64,000 nt of DNA from Nemopilema nomurai (lineage: Eukaryota; Cnidaria; Scyphozoa; Rhizostomeae; Rhizostomatidae), in NCBI GenBank assembly GCA_003864495.1, contig ML133454.1:2448758-2512757 (forward strand). Direction: 5' to 3'. The notes under the pieces were generated by a model. That model saw nothing but the letters and a program-made list of their open reading frames with translations, made no database searches and had not been told where the DNA came from. Both the position numbers and the translations under genes were made by a program. Of the stretch, positions 1-11,268 are shown piece by piece; within the stretch, counting starts at the first letter, position 1; every line of letters begins with the position of its first letter.

Positions 1-1343
1 AAGTGTTAAGACCTCTGATAAAATTGTGATGATTTGAAACCAAAAAAAATGGATACATACTACAGTTGCAAAAAGATCACTACTATGATAAGAGGAATTC
101 CATTCCAGAACACTTGGTTCCCACTTGTTATTCTGAGAAAATCTCTTGTAAGAAAGGTTGGGATCATCTAAGTTGATGAGGGTAAATGATCTGCGCCTGG
201 AGTTAAGAAAAAAACATTTACTTATTTCAAGAGACAAAACAACCTAAAAAGAAGACAAAGAGATTGGCACAAAGCAAACCTAGTTTGCCTTAGAAGTAAA
301 TAAAAGAGGCTGTTACTTATTCTTGGTTCACAATATCAGATTTTATGAGAAACCTTACAGTCCTCAGGCTTATTATGATTGACTGGTTGATTTCAAACAG
401 CAGTTTTCACCAAAGTAAGTGGCTATTAGTGTACATCATTTGTCAGCATTAGGTATTGCATTAGAATCTGGGCTACTTCAAATGCAGAAGAGTATAGAGC
501 TATGAAACTTTACAGTCAATGACTTTGATAAAGTTTTATTCTTGGAAGATTTGAAAACTATTTTAACCATCTTCATCTTCATATGCTGCAGGTTTATTAT
601 AATATCACAGAATTTGTGTAGCTCTCTAGAACAAATTGCATGGAGCTACACAAAATACAGGAATCAGAATCACACCAAATCATATCACCCTAGAAATAGG
701 TAATCTGAATTAGTGCCCAAAAACCTTAAAGTTTCTATGAGTTGTAATACATTCAGTTAGGATTGCAGTTCTTTTTTTGGTCGATTGGACAAAAGAAATG
801 GGTTAAGATTTGTGTTAACCTTCCATCACAAAAAGGGTGCCCAAGTAAGAATGGAATTTTATCAAGCAATTTTTGCACCACTTTATATTCTACAGCCTAG
901 GCGGAAAGAATACCAAACTCGCAAGTTCATTTTGCAGAGCGCATACCCGGCAAGAAGCGCTTTGGTTCCATCGGCATTAACTCCCATGCAACTGGCCTAA
1001 AACAAAAAAGAAACTTAATTTCAATGAATACGACGAACTAAAAGCAAATTTGCATGATGAAGACGAATAAACTCTGATCCAAAAGCAACTTCAAACGCGT
1101 CAAGGCTACTTACGTTACAGTCTGGTAGACATTTTGAAGAACTTTTATGATGCCTTGACTTGTCCATTATTTCTTTGAAGTCTTATAGATCGTGGCTATT
1201 ATCTTTAATTCGGTAAAATTACATAGAAACATTGGCCTGAAGTGATCAGTTCTCTATGTTTTGACATCCAGTCGCCATTTTAATGTGTTGGACTCTTCTT
1301 GATAAGGAGGCGCAGATTTACACCCAGGAGCGAGGTAGCCAAA
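1..1343. other. Upstream flank with no confident gene
   Basis: This stretch is AT-rich and I found no supported gene in it. Around 895-1000 there is a possible + strand exon: a pyrimidine-poor acceptor ending in CTACAG followed by about 100 bases that read through to a stop in one frame. The same bases on the minus strand could encode a short start exon (MGVNADGTKALLAG) before a GTATGC donor. Neither reading matches a family I recognise. The last 100 bases should hold the NDUFS3 promoter and 5' UTR. A CGCCATTTT element at 1271-1279 is the reverse complement of the AAAATGGCG around the NDUFS3 start. Confidence 0.4.
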
Positions 1344-4300
1344 ATGGCGTTGACTGGCAGTATTAGCAGAAGCCTTTTGGCAGCTTCACGTCTTTCCAGT
1401 GTGAAACATTTCTCGTTAAGACCAGGTAAGTAATTAATAAACCTTACTGCTACGCTCTGTCCAAAATTAACCCGTTGGGCTCTATCCTTCTTTAACTTAA
1501 GCACACAGATAATTAGGAGCACGAACCGTTTTGCAGTTGACATTGGATCGACTTTACATTGTGAGGTTTACAATTAGTTGGAAATATTTTGCTTAATACC
1601 ACAATCACATAGACTTGGTTTGTGTGCACTTCTTTCGGTTATTTAACCTTTTTATATTATTCCCCAAATTGGTATTGCCAAACATCCAGAATCTTGCATA
1701 ATATCAAGGATGGAACGAAATAGGTCAAATAGTTCTTTAATAAGCTGTGACAGAAGCGAATTTCAATATAAGCTTGTTTTTGACATTTCATAAATATTAT
1801 ATACTGCAGGTAGAGTATTCTCTAGAATGGAAAGTATGTTTTATGTTGAACGCTTTTTCATATAAACTTATTCTTAAGAAGATTCATATTATCTTATGCC
1901 ATGAAGAATGTGTCTTCCGCTATGGGCAGCTTAACACAATAATCTTTATTTTTTAATGAAATCTGATTATCCTGTTTGAAAACAAATTATCCTAAAGAAA
2001 CAGTGTGTTGGAAATTTATGAAGGTAACAGTGGCTTATTGATCCACCAATGTTTGTTTCCCAAACAGGCATCAATGGACGACAAACAAGGCAACTGCTGG
2101 CTGCATTAGCTTTGAAGGCACCAAAACCCATCAGACTCTGCAGCAATGCTGTTTCAACTCAAGGTAATCAAAATTTATCGTAGCTTTTAAGGAAAACATC
2201 TCTGTATTAGTTTTAAGTAGAATTTAGAATGCTAACTTCAATCCAGGGAGGAAGTTGCAGTGAGAGAAGAAGGAAAATATGACTCAATATATATAACAAA
2301 GATTTGAAGGATGATGCGAAGAAGTTATCAGTTAAACTCAAGTTGAATTTACCTGTTACATTTTTTATTGGTTTTGTGGCTACATTGTCTTGAAAACCAC
2401 ATTTGGGCAATTTTCTCACAGGAGATGCACAACAGACAAAGCTATTGGAATTTGGACAGTTTGTCTCACAGTCCATGCCCAAATTTGTACAAGGCGCTCA
2501 AGTCGCATCTGGAAATGAATTAGAAATCCTTGTTTCTCCTGATGGCATACTACCTATATTAGAATTCTTAAGAGATCACAGTAATGCACAATTTAAACAG
2601 CTCATGGATATGACTGTAGTTGATATCCCATCAAGACCCTATCGATTTGAGGTAAACTATATTGATTGATTTTTGTCCTCTTTATTCTTTAATTGAAGTT
2701 TTGCTTTTAATTTCATGCACCCCTCCTTGTTATATCAGTATCAATTATTTGATTTATCAATTTATAATTAACTGTAATGTAATTATACCACTTTTTGTGA
2801 TTATAATTTACATATATATGATCTTTTTAAGCTTTTTTAAAATGGGTTGTAACTTGCTCTTCAGATTGTAAAACTCTGGCTGCTTTTAGCAAATATTTCT
2901 TAGCTTGAGCCATGAAGCTTTGAACTGTTTTTAGTTAGTTAGTTGATGCTTATCCTTATACTTTTAGTCGCTTTTATATCCACAGAAACATATTTAATCC
3001 TATCCATATTTAATCCATGTTAATGTTCTTGGCTTGAAGATATTTAACTTTTCACTTCTTAGTTAAGATATTGCAGCATGTAAAGCTTATACTCGTATAG
3101 TGTGATAGGTACAAGAGCAGCATCCAGAATATCAAAGCATGAAGTTCTTTAAAATCTAGTCTTGAGACATTCCATGTTCTATCAACAGGTAGTGTATAAT
3201 TTACTTTCACTGAGATACAACACCCGGATTCGAGTAAAAACATACACAGATGAGCTGTCACCATTAGACTCAGCAGTACCTGTATTTAGTTCTGCAAACT
3301 GGCTTGAAAGAGAGGTATGTATTCTATAATTTATGCAAAGAGAAAATATTGATAAAAGGAACCCAAAAGAGAAATTATTGGGCTTCATGAATAGGCAGCT
3401 AAATTTGATTGGTATGGTAGTTTTTGCGACTCACTCTTTTATACTTGGAACACTCTTTATATTTTCAAAAATTGTAATTTTTATTGATCTGAAAGCCCTT
3501 ATCCAAAAACAATAAATATTAATTATCATTCATCACAAATTTTACAATATTTAAACTGGCAATTTGAACTGTGTTTGATTTATTAGTTTCATAGACTTTG
3601 TTGTTATGACAAAGACAAATGCTTGTTTTTTCTACTTCAAGTTTTCTGTGTATCTTTAGTGTTTCCCGGTGAATTTTATAAACATGTACCATTTCTTGGA
3701 TATTTTCTAGATATGGGATATGTATGGTGTATTCTTTGCAAACCATCCTGACCTAAGAAGGCTGCTTACGGATTATGGCTTTGAGGGCCATCCACAAAGG
3801 AGAGACTTCCCACTTTCTGGCTACACTGAGGTATGCAACAGCATTTATCATAGAATTTATGGGATGGTGGCACATATTGAAATGCTAGTGGAAAATTCTA
3901 GGCTTATGACCTTTTTTGAAGTTTATTGGCTAGCCATTTGCAATTAAATTCATGAAACAAATTAGCAAAAAGATTTGAGTAGCAATTTTGTGATCACAAA
4001 GTAATCAGAATGGACTTGAAAATTGTTTTTTTATTTGACATCAATCAAAATTTTGTTGTCTGATAACAGGGAGATGATTTCTATATATCAGCATGATAGC
4101 ATTCAAAGACTTAGTGTTTGAGATAAGTTTTTGTCATCATTTCACTCTAAAAGGGCTTCAATTTCTGCATTTTTAGCTAAGGTATGATGACGAGTTGAAG
4201 AGAATTGTCCAAGAACCAATTGAACTGGCTCAAGAATTTAGAAAATTTGACCTCAGAACACCCTGGGAGCAGTTTCCAGAGCACAGAAAAGAAAAGGTTA

Positions 4301-4350
4301 TTGAAATTGATGCTGGACAAAATGACAATGCAGAAAGCAAGAAAGACTAG
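1344..4350 (+). CDS. NDUFS3: NADH dehydrogenase iron-sulfur protein 3 (complex I 30-kDa subunit), 6 exons
   Basis: This is a core subunit of the peripheral arm of mitochondrial complex I, on the path from NADH to ubiquinone. Coding exons are 1344-1425, 2068-2163, 2422-2651, 3189-3314, 3711-3830 and 4177-4350. All junctions are GT-AG and in phase, giving 275 aa (human about 264). Residues 1-28 ([20 protein letters not shown]...) are basic and serine-rich with no acid, as in a mitochondrial presequence. Exons 4-5 carry the 30-kDa-subunit signature: [22 protein letters not shown] then [15 protein letters not shown]. The last exon has [12 protein letters not shown] and AQEFRKFD, as in the family C-terminus. 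The ATG lies in AAAATGGCG, similar to start sites of short-leader mitochondrial genes. An AATAAA lies about 380 bases past the stop (near 4733). The gene looks intact. Confidence 0.96.
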
Positions 4351-6133
4351 TTTTCATGGCCATTTGAGTCAAGATGTGTGTCTGGAGTACAGTTTTGTGC
4401 TTAATGCTTACCAAAATACATTGGTCTTAGAATTCTATTGATTTGTTTTTCTTGATAGTATATGATTTGCATTTTTAAGTTCAATCCTGCTTCTCTAGGT
4501 TCAAATGATAGTATCTAATGCCTGAAAAATCACTGTGTGTTGCATTTCAGTGTTTTATTTCCTGCTTTAGAAATTTCTACTTAGAGCTCTACATGAAAAA
4601 TGTCACCTGTTTTATCATTTTTGGAAGGTCATGATAAACTGTGCTTATTTGAGTAGAGAAAAATATTTTTATAAAGTGCTTAAAGAATTTACAAAAACTC
4701 ATTAAGGATAAAGTGAAACAACATTTGAATAAAATAAATCAATGTTTACTGACTTTCATTTTGACAAAGAACTTACATGTTGACAAAGAAAGGAGTTCCT
4801 ATTTAAAAAAAATGTCACTTTAATTTATCATATTATTTGTCACATCATCAGTGCCATTGCTGTCAGATTGCCATGTCAAACTGTCCTTGAAATACTTTCT
4901 TTCTCAAATCTTCAGTTTCGTGAATTGAGCATGTACTTTGTATTAAATAACTTCAGACCTTGATGCTCAGTCCAGGGGCTACTAAGTATTATTTTGTGAA
5001 TGCAGTTGAAATGCCCAAATATTTCCAGTAGTGTGTCTTTAAAACAATACAATGCTATGACTCACAAGCATAGCAATCTCACTCTTAATACAGCAGAAAG
5101 AAATTGACTTCTCCAGATGCTTGTTTACATTTATGCTACTGAATGAGTGTTTGTTAACCATGGCCTCATTTCAGGAGAGCTTTCTCCTATATCATATGAG
5201 TGAATCCAGGAAGGCAAAACCCTTTTCAAACCCCATGATCTTCTTGGTTTCCAGTACAAATAGAATTTTCATATTCAATGACGATTCATACACTTCATAT
5301 ATGGATACTCTAATTCATAAACACTACACAACATATGAAACTAAAAGGGTTGCAGATGTTTCTCAATGGGTTATCATTCAAAACTCTTTTTAAGATTTCA
5401 ATAAATTACAAACACCAAAAGATTTATAGTGTACCAAATGATAGAAATAGACAATGGGTTTCTCATAAAAAAATAATTGCCTTTCTGCTGTGAAAATTAT
5501 TCAGTAACATATTTTTGTCAATGCTTTCTTGTTAAAAACAGCATCAGGCTAAATGCTTCAGGAAATCAAAGAAAAAGAAGCAATTATCATTCCAAGGAAA
5601 CCATAGCTCAAAGCATTGCACAGAAAATGTAGTTTTAGAAATCTGCTTTTTAATATGCACTACGCTTTTAAAATGAGCAGAAAGTTATAAGTAATAATGT
5701 ACCTAATTTTATCTCAATGGGATATAAATTTCCTGTGACGCCATAACATTTGATGCTGCAACCCAAACAGTGAGTCTATTTCTATCATAAATGTCTCAAA
5801 TAAAGAGATATTATTCATCTGAGTTGAGGACCTTCTAAAGCTAAATAACTTCCAAAAGTTGCTCACAATTTCAGAAGGAAACATCCTTTAGACTCGTTGA
5901 AAATTCTAATTTAGTGGGATATGACAGCATATGCTATACGGACAGTATGTGTATGAAAAGATATGAGTGTACAATGGTATCTGCCATATGATTACCAATA
6001 AAATTATACAGCCTGGATCACAATCATGAGGCAGAGAAGAGCTCCTTATATCACCAAAAGTATCTACTTGGTTCCTTTGAAGAGAAAATGTCTTGGAACA
6101 AAGCTAAAAATTTTGGTAAGTCAAATGCTTCAC
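4351..6133. other. Convergent 3' UTR/intergenic interval between NDUFS3 and RIC8
   Basis: Both flanking genes end here, NDUFS3 from the left and RIC8 from the right. The sequence is AT-rich with no supported coding exon. A 90-codon open frame at 5121-5393 has no splice context and no recognisable domain. + strand AATAAA hexamers near 4733 and 5998 could serve NDUFS3 transcripts. Confidence 0.6.
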
Positions 6134-9100
6134 TCAAGAATCACTTTTCAAGTTCTCATTGACAAGCTTCTTTGCTTCTTTAACATCAAATACCTCTGGC
6201 ATGCCATTTTCCCCAATTCGCATTGGTTTGATCATGTCCAGTGATGACATTCTGTCCAGAAGGTCAATCAACTCAGATGCACTGGCTTCTTTCTCCTCTT
6301 CTGTCATACCTTCAGATGGATCTGAAACCTTGCTTTTTGATGAGACAGCACCTATAACAGATATAAATACACACAGTATTCTACTGCATACATAACATCA
6401 CTGTTAAAGGTATAGTCTTAATTCAAGATATTTGGAGAAAATAGTGTTTACCATGAAATAATAAACCAAAGAATACACTAGAATTCATTCAAACTTCAAT
6501 GTTTATCACAGTTTGTTATACTAATAAATTTAAAAAGCAGTTGATGAAAGTTTAAGTTTAGAGATCATCATTAATGCATGCAAATTTTAGAATCAATAAC
6601 ATTTTTGTTTGCTACTGTTTCATCAATATCAAATACCCTATATTAAATATTTTTTGCACTTGCAAAGAAAAAACCAGTGGTGAAATGATTTTCCTGGTCA
6701 ATTGATGCAACTGTTTTCCTCTATAATACTGAATGCCACTTAAGGTTAGGATGCTTCTCTTGCTTGTAAAAATGTGATGATTGAAATCGAGAACTTTTGA
6801 GATGTTGATGAGATATTGAGATGTGCCTTAGATGTCTCAATATTTTTTAATAAAATAACACAAGTTTTCTTCAAAAGGAAATGGTAGAGCAGCCTATGCA
6901 AGAAATATCCTCTCAATCTTGTACCCAGCAAAGTATTGTAAAGAAAATACATAAGGTTTGTTACTGGAAGCAAGTGTTGGAATGACCCTTGCATTTATTG
7001 ATGGCCACACATTAGAGGTATACACCAAAGCTATTTTTGTTTGTTTATTGACTTCATCTGATCATTTAGGGAACTCAAGAAGCTTGTATTGATGATGTGA
7101 AAAAGACTAGCTATTATAGCTTGTCAACAAACCTGTTATGGGGTCAATATCTCCAGCAATAGCAGAATATTCTTCCGTTTCTGAATCATCATCATCCGAT
7201 GAGTAATCACCAGTTCTGTTTACACTCTTCCTTCCCATTAGGCCCCTTCCAGCCAAAAGTCCTGCAGCATTTCCATAACCTGTGTGCTTCACAAGTCTAT
7301 CAGGATCTTCTTTGCAAAGCACAAACAGAAAATCTGCTGCCATGTTCTAGTACAGAAAATTGTCAACTCTGAGGCATTGATACTAAATCTTGCTTCCTAT
7401 AGATATGTAACCTACTTTCAAAAATTAACTTTATAATGACTTTTCTAATCAAACATCTAAATCATGCATTTTATTCTATATTTACTATTAATATTTCTAA
7501 AAGAATGAAGGAGATAACTAACCTTAACATTTGTGTCTGGACTAGTCATCAGCTTTATGAGCCTTCCTTTCACACTTTCCTCTGTTTCTGGTCGAGCTCT
7601 AGCATCTTTTAGAGGTGGAAGTATTTGATACCTCAAATACTTTCTGGCTACACGTAAGCAGCGACATATATGACACAGGCAGGACAATATTGAGAAAACG
7701 TGAGACTCGTCATCTGATACAGAAGCAGTCTGTTTCAACTCATCATCAAGGCAGGAGATTAATGTAATCACTGCTGATACATCTTTTAGCTGCAATTGGA
7801 ATTTTGATTTTAATCAGAATTACCAATAAATGACAATTTCAAAATAACATGGAATGTGGGAGCCATAGATTCTGTATACTTAAGAAGTATGAGAGGATAC
7901 TGGTACTGGTCATCACACAAAAAATAAATGGGCACTCTTTCCTACAACCCTCAGATGGTCTTTTAATTTACAACTGGCTATTTAATTTTTTAGCTTGGCT
8001 TAGTTGGTAACTTGGCAACATTTGCATACTCTGAGGAGTGTCAGAAGAAAAGTGCTACAAGTATGCAAAAAATATGATCATGCATCATGCTGTCTTGAAA
8101 TTTGCAGGATGAACATTGGTTCAATGAAACCTCAAAATGTTTCCACCAAGCATTTGAAGATCCAGAATCTGAATTCAGATAAAAATCTATGTCTATGGGT
8201 TATATGGATGTTTAAAAGAAAGGAAAAACATGATATGGGATTTACCTCAAATTCACTTGGCATGCCTTTAAACTTTGGAATCTGTTCTTGCCATGGCCTC
8301 CTTTTAACAGGTGGTAATAAACCTTGCAAGCAGCCTTTGGGGATGTTAATAAGCATGTTTGCAAGATGTCCCACTAGAGCCTTTGGTAATACTGAAGCAA
8401 GCCTGGTCTCTGTAAGATACTGGTGAAGTATTTGTGATAGTGAGCAGTAATTTTTACACGCCTGCTCTTCTATCAAAGACGCATCAGCCACATTTACAGT
8501 AACATTGAACAATGCCTTGAGCAGCTCTATCACCAATGTTGTACTAGCATTGGCTTTCTGATTCTCTGACACACCTTTGCTACCCAAACTGTTGACAGGA
8601 TATAAAAACATCAGTACAACTTTTTTAAAATATTAGCCTTGCTTTGTAATATTTTGAAATATTTCATTCAAACATACACAGAGCTAAATTAGATATTCCA
8701 ATTCTGAGTTCCCTTCAATTAGAATCTATTCAGGATATTGTAAATTATTTGTTGGGGAGCTTTTCACAATTTTAGGAGACACTCATAAGTATCAATTTAA
8801 GATGAACAAAAATGCTACAATTTTTTCCTTTCTATCACTTGCTTATAAAAAGCTCATTTCATTTTCCCATGCTGGCTAGCTATAGTTTGAACATTAACTT
8901 GCAAGGTTGTGATTCAAAACAATGTGCACACAACTCTTGTGTTACCCAACACCACATGTCTCAGGTTAATCATGTAGCACATGATTGCGCACAACAGTAC
9001 TTTTGGTGACTATTTGCTCAGAAAGACAGTTGCAGCTGACAGATCTCATTGTCTGATCACAAAATAACAAACATTATGGCTAATCACTCTGGTTTTGCAA

Positions 9101-10087
9101 CAAATATCTGCATCAAACTTGCGAAAAAGCAGACTAAAAGTCTACCTGTCTGTGGCAAAGTTTATTATGTAGAGAAAGTGGAAAGATTACACAGCAAGCC
9201 ACTTGAATGTTTTATGTTGGTAAAAACTTACATGAAATTACGCAATAATAGCATAGAAATACTTTATTATGAATATTTTCAAGGTGTTCCTAAATGGCTC
9301 AGGAACACCTTGCTGCATGAAAATCAATGAACCCACCAATAATGCCTACTTAATTCGCTTTCAAAACATTTGTTTACCTGTCTAGTGAAACAGACTCTTT
9401 TTCAATCTTGAGCACCTCTGCCAAAATGTTGATAAGCACTTCATCTGTCTTGTACTCCACTCTCATTCTCTCCCTCTCATCAATGTCCAATGCAGATATT
9501 AGAAAAAGAGCCTTGATTAGCAGGCAACATAACTCCTTTTCAGAGCCTAGCTTTGGCACCAATGAATCAAGTTTTTGTGTGACAAGCTTTGTGCATCGAC
9601 TTTTTGCAAAATGCCTTCTAAATTCCTGGGAGTGAAAAACACAGTTGCAAACAATTTTCACAGCTTCCACTTCGGCGTCATTTACTAGTTGCGTCTTGTT
9701 CTCTTCCTCCGATTCATTCATCGAGTTATCATCACACCGAAGTTTGATGCTTGCAATTGCAGCCAACCCATCCACAAGCTTTCCATTGCTTCCTATGGTG
9801 ACAGCAACTTCTCTCATCCTGCTCAAAATTCTTATGCATGTGAGCACTTCCTTCAACGCCAAAGCAACAGATCGCTCGACAGCCTTATCGTTTAGCACGC
9901 TACTAAATTTGTGTGCAAGTTTGAATAAAATTTCGACCAATTCCTCTCGTATATCAGCAATCGACTGTTGGCATTCGAACTTCCCTTCATTCACCTTGTT
10001 GAAGAGTGCCAACTTAGTCCGAATCGGATTTGGATCGCTACTTTCCGCATTTTGCCTCAAATTAAGCAGGAGATTTGACAGATCCAT
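6134..10087 (-). CDS. RIC8: RIC8 (synembryn), G-alpha chaperone and guanine-nucleotide exchange factor, 5 exons
   Basis: RIC8 folds nascent G-alpha subunits and catalyses GDP release from free monomeric G-alpha in the cytosol and at the cortex. Exons in transcript order are 9378-10087, 8246-8588, 7523-7789, 7133-7346 and 6134-6351, all in phase, giving 583 aa (vertebrate homologues about 530-560). The protein is an all-helical armadillo/HEAT-like array. Family landmarks are [12 protein letters not shown] at the start of exon 2, [10 protein letters not shown], and in exon 4 [11 protein letters not shown] then [13 protein letters not shown]. Next comes an acidic serine segment (about residues 487-501, [14 protein letters not shown]), where RIC8A is phosphorylated by CK2, then IDPITG. 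The last exon gives the C-terminal helix ([20 protein letters not shown]). One copy is expected outside vertebrates, so it is not called A or B. The gene looks intact. Confidence 0.93.
9280..9312. repeat. Perfect 12-bp inverted repeat with 9-base loop
   Basis: CAAGGTGTTCCT (9280-9291) and AGGAACACCTTG (9301-9312) are exact reverse complements separated by AAATGGCTC. It lies in RIC8 intron 1. It could fold as an intronic hairpin, but no flanking miRNA-precursor-length stem extends it. Confidence 0.8.
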
Positions 10088-11268
10088 TGCTGAACGTCTG
10101 CTCGGCCTAAAGGCTCCTTACATAGCAAAGTGTTGACCGGAAAAGGTTTCTATCAGCTGGCTGACAGCAGCTGCTTGAGGTCAGCCATATGCCACTTCCA
10201 CTACAAGTCAGTAACATTTAATCCAAAACGAGGTTCCCAAAGGAGGGTTGGGCTTTGGGGGCCGGGGCAAGACAAAGGAAGCCAATACAAGACCCTTTCA
10301 ACCAGCCCTTCAGCTTGGGTTCAGATTAATACGCGAGAATATTGTTTGAGAGAAATAGTAGTGGCGGGCATGCAAATCAACTATGATACCAGCATAGTAA
10401 TGGAGATGGTGACAGTTACTTTATGGCTCTAGAAGAAGGTCCAAAAAATACATTTAGGTCAATTGTGCTGTGTTTCAGAGAAGTCAATGAAATGCTCACT
10501 TGGATTTCTGACTGAAACTAGGTATCCTTAATCTCAACTGTGCCCCATTTTATACACAGGTTGTTTATGAATAACTCTATTCCCACGTGTAAATCAAGAG
10601 CATGCGAATAACTCTATTACATTAACACAACACATTGAAGTTCGTGTACAGGACTATGAGCCAGAAAAAAGTTTCCTCTTTATCAAAACATAGCAAAGAG
10701 TTAAGGCGCTTGACACTTGGCTACAGAAGTATGGGTTGGAACAGAAAAATGTTGAGTGTCACTAGGACTTAAACCTCTGGCCGAACATTGTTTGCAAGCG
10801 CATGAATGCTTAGTCTCAAGAATGATCTCAAAAGGTAATCTTACAACCTATTTACATGATACGAATAATAGGACCATTAAGTGTGATATCGTGAATAACA
10901 CAAGGTCCCTCTATCGTGGCAGCTTGTAGGCGCGAGTCAGTGCAAACAGAGATGTCACAGGAAAGCAACAAGAAAAATGTCAAAAATGCAAACTTTCCTC
11001 TTACTCTATTATTCTAATACAGGTTTTTGCTACAAAATTGAGAGCAGGGTAAAGGCACATATGTACCATTCGTAGAGTACCCATCCACTTAAACAGCTCA
11101 GTCCTCCATGTCTTTCTAGTACACTTCAAATTCCGCCAAACTGCCAATTTTCAGAGTGGGGCCTCACATCAATTAAAGACAGGGAAACTCCCACACACTT
11201 AATACACTCATGGTTATAAGCAGGCTCTGAGGCTCCTTCGCTTTGGGAGGTTCAGCGACTCTCCTTTT
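10088..11268 (-). other. RIC8 promoter side and JARID2 3' UTR region
   Basis: RIC8 starts at 10087 and JARID2 stops at 11269, both on the minus strand, so this holds the JARID2 3' UTR and then the RIC8 upstream region. The first 250 bases beside RIC8 are richer in G+C (for example around 10225-10275). I saw no convincing exon. The 100-codon + strand frame at 10130-10432 has no family resemblance. Confidence 0.5.

Noticed and set aside
9645..10136. 163-codon + strand frame
   Set aside because: It is an antisense shadow of RIC8 exon 1, which encodes the recognised protein.
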